Source: Caldilinea sp. CFX5 (GTDB lineage: Bacteria > Chloroflexota > Anaerolineae > Caldilineales > Caldilineaceae). From it: a stretch of 11,992 nt of DNA. Each line of letters opens with the position of its first letter. Within the stretch, counting starts at the first letter, position 1. The stretch covers positions 1 to 11,992 of the forward strand of contig QWII01000172.1 of the NCBI GenBank assembly GCA_021405325.1, given 5' to 3'. The notes beneath the pieces are model-generated. The model worked only from the letters and a program-made list of their open reading frames with translations, did no database searches and was not told where the DNA came from. The translations under genes and the position numbers were made by a program. Positions 7,130 to 11,992 of the stretch are shown piece by piece.

Positions 7130-7175
7130 TCAGATGCGGCAAAGATTGCAGCAAGCCGCACCTGATTGCTATAAT
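7130..7175 (+). promoter_or_regulatory. Promoter with dyad over the -35, for the 7216 gene
   Basis: The extended -10 TGCTATAAT (7167-7175) is a full consensus match. The -35 is TTGCAG (7146-7151) with an 18-bp spacer. Inverted arms 7130-7140 and 7155-7165 (11 nt, one mismatch) bracket the -35, and TTGC-A-GCAA sits in the middle, which looks like an operator. Transcription would start near 7182 and give a leader of about 34 nt to the ATG at 7216. Confidence 0.5.
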
Positions 7176-7215
7176 AATTGCCTCACCCAAGGGCTATGCC
7201 CGTATTCGGGGACGG

Positions 7216-7896
7216 ATGGAGTTGCTGCTCAGTAGCAAAACCGTTTCACCGGCCAGCATGACTGTCAGCATTGTCAGCGCCGGGCGACCGCGTACCGTCA
7301 TCAAATACGCCAAAAAAGCGCGTGAACGGCCCTTTGCGGCAACGGCGGAACCAGGCTATTACAAGACGGCTGAAAAGCCGCCGGTCTACCTGATCGTGAT
7401 TAATGAGCTACCGGTTATTTCCAAAAATTATCCGCTACTCCTATTTGCCTCGAACGAGCAAAAGTTTCGGGAGGCGCTGGCGCAGATGATTGTGGCCGGT
7501 AAGCATACCTACGTTCGTTATGCTTACCGCGTGAGACCGCATGTGACCAAGGAGGTATTAATCATGGCTGGCAAAGCAAGATCATTACCACGCAAAGATT
7601 TGAAATTTATGGCCAACGATATTGGCCCTGAGATCGTCGATCTGATGGAGCCGCAGGATCTCATCAAAAACATGAGTCCTAAAAAACAGAAGCGGCTTCT
7701 ATCGCTTTTCAGCCCTGAAGCGCGACTCGCTAGCCTCAGCCCCGAAGAGCGGCTTGCCAATCTTAGTCCTGAAGAATTTTTAAAGGGCATCAGTCCAGAA
7801 AAACAGAAAGCCCTTTTAGACTCACTGCTAAAAATCTACCCGTCAACCGCCCCCGACGAAAAGCAAGCCAATGGGGATACCCAGCACGAACGGTAG
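7216..7896 (+). CDS. Unrecognised protein with C-terminal SPEERLAxL repeats
   Basis: A 226-residue protein. Residues 1-50 are basic and low in confidence. Residues 55-115 (PPVYLIVINELPV, NYPLLLFASNEQKFREAL, TYVRYAYRVRPHVTKEVL) look like a real alpha/beta piece that I cannot place. From about 150 come tandem 9-residue units: SPEARLASL, SPEERLANL, SPEEFLKGI, bounded by SPKKQKRLLSLF and SPEKQKALLDSL. Such helical repeats occur at the C termini of Rpn/DUF4351-like proteins, but no Rpn PD-(D/E)xK nuclease motifs are visible. The start at 7216 has a G-rich sequence (GGGGA) just upstream and follows the promoter at 7146-7175. A second start with a far better Shine-Dalgarno lies inside (7564). The gene ends about 3 bp before a racemase-gene remnant. 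It is a candidate orphan or accessory gene; function unknown. Confidence 0.6.
   Translation: MELLLSSKTVSPASMTVSIVSAGRPRTVIKYAKKARERPFAATAEPGYYKTAEKPPVYLIVINELPVISKNYPLLLFASNEQKFREALAQMIVAGKHTYVRYAYRVRPHVTKEVLIMAGKARSLPRKDLKFMANDIGPEIVDLMEPQDLIKNMSPKKQKRLLSLFSPEARLASLSPEERLANLSPEEFLKGISPEKQKALLDSLLKIYPSTAPDEKQANGDTQHER
7549..7566 (+). promoter_or_regulatory. Strong internal Shine-Dalgarno and start inside the 7216 gene
   Basis: AAGGAGG (7549-7555) is followed after 8 nt by an in-frame ATG at 7564. This is the best ribosome binding site in the window. It would yield a 110-residue protein (7564-7896) starting MAGKARSLPRK and consisting mainly of the helical repeat half. Either this is the only true start and the first 116 codons are not translated, or the gene makes both a long and a short product. 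The upstream frame stays open and looks protein-like, which favours the second reading. Confidence 0.55.
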
Positions 7897-7899
7897 CCT

Positions 7900-7986
7900 G
7901 GCATTGGTGATGATGCGCACCACCGGCACATTGCCCACAATCACATAGTTAAGATCGGTGATTCGCATGAATGGTTCCTTTTGGTT
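7900..7986 (-). pseudogene. Remnant of the 5' end of a mandelate racemase family gene
   Basis: On the minus strand, an ATG at 7966-7968 opens 23 codons (to 7900) that match the first 23 codons of the gene at 5680-6870: 58 of 69 bases and 16 of 23 residues agree (MRITDL and GNxPVVRI shared). The similarity continues through the start into its leader (AAGGAACCAT-like, to about 7986). Past 7900 it ends abruptly and the frame reads unrelated codons to a stop, antisense to the end of the 7216 gene. It is a truncated paralogue or partial duplication, in direct orientation relative to the intact gene. Confidence 0.75.
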
Positions 7987-8017
7987 TGGTAGCATTCGTC
8001 TAAAAATGATAGATGCG

Positions 8018-11000
8018 TCAGCTTACTACCTGCCACAGCGCTTCATGAGCGTGATCTTGTCCAGTGCGGCTGTTGGAACGGTCACGTTTCTCGAAGTGGA
8101 AATCTCTAATCACCATCGACAATTTTTGCTCAATTATAGGTTTTGCATCAGGAAAGCGTTTGGCCAAGCGGGCTAGAGCTATACCACAATCTTTGCGTAC
8201 ATCGCTGTCGGAATCTAGTAAGCCCTGTAATAGTGAAGTGATCAATCTAATATCCGCGGTACCATGTTCACCTAGCAATTGGGCGCAGCGTTGACGGGTG
8301 AACCGAGCTTTGCTTTGCTGTAAGCCTTCTAGCCATATCGGGATTAGTGTAGATGGTCTACTATCCAGTTGTCCCAAACTGGTTGCTGCATGGTAACGAA
8401 CATCTGTGTCAATATCGTGAAGCGCGGCTAGCAAACCTTCGATCACGCCATTCTCCCCGCTTCCTATATGCCCTAGACTTGCTGCTGCACGCCAGCGAAC
8501 ACTAGCGTTGGCATCCTGAAGAGCGGTGAGAAGACCTTTTATCACATTTAATGTATTACTACCCAATTGGCTTAAACTTACCAGCACTCGAAAACGGACA
8601 TTGCTATCGAGATCACAGAGGGCGGCAAGCAAACCTTCAATTACGGCGGGCGTATCATTACCTAAGTGTCCTAGGCTTTCCGCACTATAGAAACGTATCT
8701 CTGCGTCGGCATCACGAAGTCCAGTAAGTAAGTTTTCAATTACAGTTGGTGTGACACCCCCCACTTTACCAAGGCTTATCACTGCACGGATGCGAACCTC
8801 AGCGCTAACATCTTGTAGTGCAGCAAGCAAACCCTCAACTACATTAGGCGTATCACTACCCAAGTACCCCAAGCTTTCTACTGCACGGCTACGAAGTTCA
8901 GCATTAGCATCCAAGAGAGCAGCAAGCAACCCCTCAGTAATTGGATTAGACACATTTCTCAGTTGTCCCAAACTTTCTGCTGTACGAATACGCACAAACA
9001 TACTAGTGTCACTGAGGGCAGCGAGCAAGCCTTCAATTACAGCGGGGGTATCGCTATCTAATTGTCCCAGACTTTTCGCCGCACAACTACGTACAATGGC
9101 ATTAATATCCTGAAGACTAGTGAGCAGACCTTCGATCACGCTAGGTATTCTAACGCCTAGTTGTCCCAGACTTTCTGCTGCATGACTACGCACAGTATCA
9201 TCAACATCTTTAAGAACAGCAAGTAAGCTATTGATTACGGTAGGTGTGCTACTGCCTAGTTGCCCCAGACTTTCTGCCGCATGACTACGTATAGCATCAT
9301 TGGAATCGTGTAGATCCACTAATAATAAATCAACAAGCTTGTTTGCAGTTATGCTGCCGGCTAATGCCTTAATTCGTTCTGCCAATAGCATTTGGTGGTG
9401 CTGAAAGACCGCAATACCGGTGGGTTTTACTAAATCCCGGCGTACCCGGTTAATCAACTGGGTAATGGTTTGCGGACGCATAGGAATACGATCTCCTAAA
9501 CAGTGTAGTGCAAAGAAATAGTCGCGCCCCAACAATTTTTCATAAGGACTAGGACCAAAGCCAAGCTCAATCGCCTCTTCCCCTTGCGTCAGGATAGCGG
9601 TCTCCACCAATTCGGCGGCATCTTCGGGGGCGTCGAGAGCGACAAAGCCCAGCGCCAGGAGAATCGGCTCTTCCCAGCGCGGGTCGTGGAGATGTTGACG
9701 GATCAATTTGGCGCGGGTGCGGCTGCGCGCCACCAGATGGCGGGCGGCGTAATACTCCTCAAAGGTCAGGTGCATAAAGCCATAGCGTTTGGGCGCGCGC
9801 TCGACAAAGAGACCGGTATGTTCACGCACGGCGGCCAGAAATTTCTTCACCTCGTCCAGCACCAGCGGGTCGGGATCATCCGCATCCCAGGAACGGCCCA
9901 GAATGGCGGCCCACTCTTCGCCCAGCCGGGCATAGACCTCCGGCTCGGTCGCCAGCCCGGTCGGTTTGTGTAGGTGCAGCCAGTAGGCCAGCTTGCCCAG
10001 CAATCGAGTCAGGTAGGTTTCATCGAGCAGCTTGGAGACGGCGTCGCCCATGCGCACCTGTTGGGCCGGTCGCCAGGTGCGGGCTAGGGTGTCGGCAGCC
10101 AGTTTGTAGAGTTCAATGCGCCGTTGGGGCAACTGCGCACCGGTGCGGTGGATCAGCGCCAGCGTGCGCAAGAGCAGCGGGTTGGCCGCCAGCCGACGCA
10201 CCCCCTCGTTGGCCTTGACCGCCGCCACAATGCCCTCGATCTCCCGCTGGGCGGTGGCGTGGCGGGCGTTGGGCGGCAGGTCGGGCGTCTGCGCCTCTTC
10301 CACGGCGTGACACCAGCGGTTGACAAAGCGCTCGATCTGGGGCAGATCGAGATCCAGCACTTCGTAATGGGCAAAGGGTGCACCGCTGCCGGCCACCGGT
10401 GCGCTGCGATAACCAGCAATACGACTGGTGATGACAAAGCGGTTGTCCCCCCGTTGGCCGCCACCGGTGTGGCGCTGGACAAAATTTTCCAGCTTATCGA
10501 CTATGGCGCGGCGATCCCCCGCATCGACAATTTCATCCAACCCATCGAGCAGAAGCAGACAACCCCCCGCCGCCAACTGGGTGGCAAAAAGATCAGCCAA
10601 CCCAACGGCAGGACACTCGTTGCCATCAAAATAGTGGGGCAAATACTCACTCAAACTACGCTGCCGCCACTCGTCCCATTCCGCATAGGCGGCAATGCGG
10701 ATGAAGATGGGGAAGCGGGGGGTGGCGGGTGGCGTAGTGGCGGGTAGCGCGGGTGGTGGGCCAGCGAGTAATGCCTGGGCGTGGGTCAGCGCCAAGTGAC
10801 GGAGGAGGGTGGTTTTGCCGGAGCCGGGGTCGCCCAGGATGACCAGGCGGCTCTGCTGGTTGACCACCTGGTCGAGATCAAGGGGCGCGCCGGTCGGCGG
10901 GATACGTTCACGGGCGAGGCGGCGGGTAAAGAGTTCGTCGCGGCGCTCTTCGCGCTGTTCGGCGCTGAGGCCGGTCAAGGCGTCCAGGTGGGTGATCTCG

Positions 11001-11683
11001 TCTTCCAGCAGGCGGCGGTCGACATGGCTCAGTTGCTCTTCGGGCCGGGCGCGTAGGGTGATATAGACCTCGTCCAGCTTCAGTTGCACCTGGCGTTGGG
11101 TCTGGTAGGTGCCGCGCGGGTCGAGGTAGCGGTTGCGGTCGACGAGCCATTGCAGGTAGGTGCGGTAGGAACGGGCCGTGCTGCGGGCAATGCCCTGTTT
11201 TTGGGCCAAGGCGCGCAAGTTTGCGGCCATGTCGTGTAAGTGACGGGCGTTATGCACCTCGCGTAGATCGGCTTCGGCCAGCAGTTCATCGCCCAGGCTT
11301 TCCAAAAAGGCGGCGGCGGCAGGTTCACATTGCCAGGTCAACGCATGGGCGCGCGCCGGTGCGGTTTGCGCCAGGGATGTCGCCCACCGGCGCGCTAACT
11401 CTGCACTGTCCGGTTGCCCGTTGATCAGCAGAAACTCAGCCAAGAACGGCGCAGCCTCGTGGCGGAAAAAGCTCTCGTCAAAGAGGTTGGCATACCACTC
11501 GGCATAATCCTGGCGAAAGTCGTCGATGGCGCGGGCCAATGCTTGGGCAAAGGCGCGCTCCGTAGGGTCGCGTCCGAATTTCTGTAGGATCGAATCGGCG
11601 ACCATGCCGCGATCGACCAGGCTTTCGATCGCCGCGCCGGCGATCATCTGTGCCAGTTGGAGGATGGGTTCGGGAATGGTCAT
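8018..11683 (-). CDS. STAND NTPase: NACHT domain with C-terminal HEAT repeats
   Basis: A 1221-residue NLR-like protein. Residues 1-270 are helical, with no effector domain I can name. The NACHT ATPase follows: Walker A GDPGSGKTT at 284-292 (K290), Walker B LLLLDGLDE at 376-384, VITSRIAGYR at 417-426, NPLLLRTLA at 501-509, and the terminal GFMHLTFEEYYAA at 635-647. Residues 781-1110 are ten consecutive 33-residue HEAT repeats (consensus near VIEGLLAALxDxxxxVRxxAAESLGQLG), then two diverged repeats to 1177 and a 44-residue tail. Bacterial NACHT proteins of this layout are known anti-phage sensors, with the repeat region as the ligand-recognition part. The start at 11683 is preferred over a TTG at 11815, which precedes the promoter's -10. 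GC falls sharply near residue 700. Cytoplasmic; no membrane segment. Confidence 0.85.
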   Translation of the reverse strand: MTIPEPILQLAQMIAGAAIESLVDRGMVADSILQKFGRDPTERAFAQALARAIDDFRQDYAEWYANLFDESFFRHEAAPFLAEFLLINGQPDSAELARRWATSLAQTAPARAHALTWQCEPAAAAFLESLGDELLAEADLREVHNARHLHDMAANLRALAQKQGIARSTARSYRTYLQWLVDRNRYLDPRGTYQTQRQVQLKLDEVYITLRARPEEQLSHVDRRLLEDEITHLDALTGLSAEQREERRDELFTRRLARERIPPTGAPLDLDQVVNQQSRLVILGDPGSGKTTLLRHLALTHAQALLAGPPPALPATTPPATPRFPIFIRIAAYAEWDEWRQRSLSEYLPHYFDGNECPAVGLADLFATQLAAGGCLLLLDGLDEIVDAGDRRAIVDKLENFVQRHTGGGQRGDNRFVITSRIAGYRSAPVAGSGAPFAHYEVLDLDLPQIERFVNRWCHAVEEAQTPDLPPNARHATAQREIEGIVAAVKANEGVRRLAANPLLLRTLALIHRTGAQLPQRRIELYKLAADTLARTWRPAQQVRMGDAVSKLLDETYLTRLLGKLAYWLHLHKPTGLATEPEVYARLGEEWAAILGRSWDADDPDPLVLDEVKKFLAAVREHTGLFVERAPKRYGFMHLTFEEYYAARHLVARSRTRAKLIRQHLHDPRWEEPILLALGFVALDAPEDAAELVETAILTQGEEAIELGFGPSPYEKLLGRDYFFALHCLGDRIPMRPQTITQLINRVRRDLVKPTGIAVFQHHQMLLAERIKALAGSITANKLVDLLLVDLHDSNDAIRSHAAESLGQLGSSTPTVINSLLAVLKDVDDTVRSHAAESLGQLGVRIPSVIEGLLTSLQDINAIVRSCAAKSLGQLDSDTPAVIEGLLAALSDTSMFVRIRTAESLGQLRNVSNPITEGLLAALLDANAELRSRAVESLGYLGSDTPNVVEGLLAALQDVSAEVRIRAVISLGKVGGVTPTVIENLLTGLRDADAEIRFYSAESLGHLGNDTPAVIEGLLAALCDLDSNVRFRVLVSLSQLGSNTLNVIKGLLTALQDANASVRWRAAASLGHIGSGENGVIEGLLAALHDIDTDVRYHAATSLGQLDSRPSTLIPIWLEGLQQSKARFTRQRCAQLLGEHGTADIRLITSLLQGLLDSDSDVRKDCGIALARLAKRFPDAKPIIEQKLSMVIRDFHFEKRDRSNSRTGQDHAHEALWQVVS
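8354..9343 (-). repeat. Ten 99-bp tandem HEAT-coding repeats
   Basis: Exactly 990 bp encoding ten in-phase units of 33 codons, with two further degenerate units to 8153. The two units nearest the NACHT module are the most alike: 9155-9202 and 9254-9301 match at 42 of 48 bases at an offset of 99 bp. This suggests recent duplication, while the other units have diverged mostly at surface-helix positions. Confidence 0.85.
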
Positions 11684-11744
11684 GGCTGGTGGTATTCCTT
11701 GGAAAAACGGATTGAGACTGGTCGTTCGTCGTTGTGGTCGGGCC

Positions 11745-11767
11745 GCCAGGGTGCCAGGCACCCTGGC
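11745..11767. promoter_or_regulatory. Perfect palindrome at the NACHT-gene transcription start
   Basis: Arms 11745-11755 and 11757-11767 (11 bp, perfect) surround a single A. It lies just downstream of the -10 at 11777-11782, about at +3 to +25 of the transcript. It could be an operator for a dimeric repressor or a 5' stem-loop in the mRNA. The GGTGCCAGGCACC core could also be a copy of a dispersed repeat. Confidence 0.45.
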
Positions 11768-11776
11768 TGACGGCGT

Positions 11777-11815
11777 ATTGTAGCAGAGCGTATCATTTTG
11801 ACTAGGAATTGTCAA
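11777..11815 (-). promoter_or_regulatory. Promoter region of the NACHT-HEAT gene
   Basis: On the minus strand, TGCTACAAT (11777-11785) is an extended -10. A perfect -35 hexamer, TTGACA, lies at 11810-11815 but is 27 bp from it. At 17 bp that hexamer would pair with TACGCT (11787-11792), a weak -10. Either way transcription starts near 11770-11780, leaving a leader of roughly 90 nt before the ATG at 11683. The nearest AAGGA is 12 nt from that ATG, which is long. Confidence 0.4.
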
Positions 11816-11830
11816 CCACCCGTAAAGGTA

Positions 11831-11992
11831 GCGTGCGTGGCACTGGTCAAGTAAGACTACTTGATCCTACCGTCTACTGACCAGTGCCGCGCACGCGGGT
11901 GGACGCGACTATCTGGTTGCCCCGCGTGCGTGGCACTGGTCAAGTAAGACTACTTGACCCTACCGTCTACTGACCAGTGCCGCGCACGCGGG
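11831..11992. repeat. Two 69-bp palindromic direct repeats at the window edge
   Basis: Unit 1 (11831-11899) and unit 2 (11924-11992) differ at one base (T 11864 versus C 11957) and are separated by 24 bp. Each unit is a long imperfect palindrome: arms of about 20 bp (GTGGCACTGGTCA against TGACCAGTGCCGC) around a 28-nt centre that holds AAGTA-AGAC-TACTT. The array may continue past the window. No open reading frame is apparent here. It could be a structured RNA, a transposon-end cluster or a REP-type array. Confidence 0.8.

Noticed and set aside
7216..7896. Firm call as an Rpn/PD-(D/E)xK nuclease
   Set aside because: No D...ExK or HxExQ-type strand is visible in the N-terminal 116 residues. 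Only the C-terminal repeat style is reminiscent.
7846..7968. A 41-codon minus-strand reading frame as a functional small gene
   Set aside because: Its first 23 codons are a racemase-gene fragment and the rest is antisense to the end of the 7216 gene, so it is a remnant.
10124..10747. A 207-codon open frame on the plus strand
   Set aside because: It is a shadow of the GC-rich NACHT-coding region, with no motif and no ribosome site.
11684..11815. Longer NACHT-protein start (TTG at 11815, 44 extra residues)
   Set aside because: The extension covers the promoter and a perfect palindrome and reads as low-complexity, non-conserved sequence.
11831..11992. CRISPR array
   Set aside because: The repeat unit is 69 bp and strongly self-complementary, with only one 24-bp interval visible and no cas genes in the window.

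Overview
This window reads as a bacterial chromosome segment, probably from the Chloroflexota (Caldilinea/Anaerolinea side). This is an inference from three things: a stand-alone mevalonate-pathway decarboxylase, a large NACHT-HEAT protein, and intergenic palindromes of a kind I associate with those genomes (the AACCACGAAGGCACGAAG type). No rRNA, tRNA or ribosomal-protein gene is present to settle the taxonomy. Base composition is patchy: metabolic genes are GC-rich, while several accessory stretches are much lower.

Layout. 53-880 (+) is a HAD-IIA phosphatase. It converges on a minus-strand pair: a 100-residue acidic protein of unknown function (1923-2225), translationally coupled to an mvaD-type mevalonate (di)phosphate decarboxylase (934-1923). 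A hairpin whose base contains both stop codons separates the convergent units. Next, 2343-4180 (-) is a two-gene unit with its own good promoter: an ABC/AAA15-type ATPase followed, with a 4-bp overlap, by a DUF4435 TOPRIM-type protein. This is the arrangement of the PARIS anti-phage system (AriA/AriB). 4300-5400 (-) is a zinc alcohol dehydrogenase and 5680-6870 (-) is an enolase-superfamily (mandelate racemase/sugar-acid dehydratase-like) enzyme. They are separated by 279 bp of palindromic repeats.

The region 6871-8017 is accessory. It holds a nested palindromic element (6910-7061), an extended -10 promoter with a dyad over its -35, and an unrecognised gene (7216-7896, +). The C-terminal half of that gene is built of SPEERLAxL-type repeats and carries a near-perfect internal Shine-Dalgarno and start (7564). 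It ends with a broken copy of the 5' end of the neighbouring racemase-family gene (7900-7986). This layout recalls the Rpn 'gene within a gene' toxin/antitoxin design, although no Rpn nuclease domain is recognisable.

8018-11683 (-) is a 1221-residue STAND/NACHT ATPase with ten 33-residue HEAT repeats plus two degenerate ones. Its composition changes sharply between the NACHT module and the repeat module. Upstream are a palindrome at the likely transcription start and two 69-bp palindromic repeats (11831-11992) that run to the window edge. Taken together, the window looks like housekeeping and catabolic genes interleaved with two or three likely defence loci.
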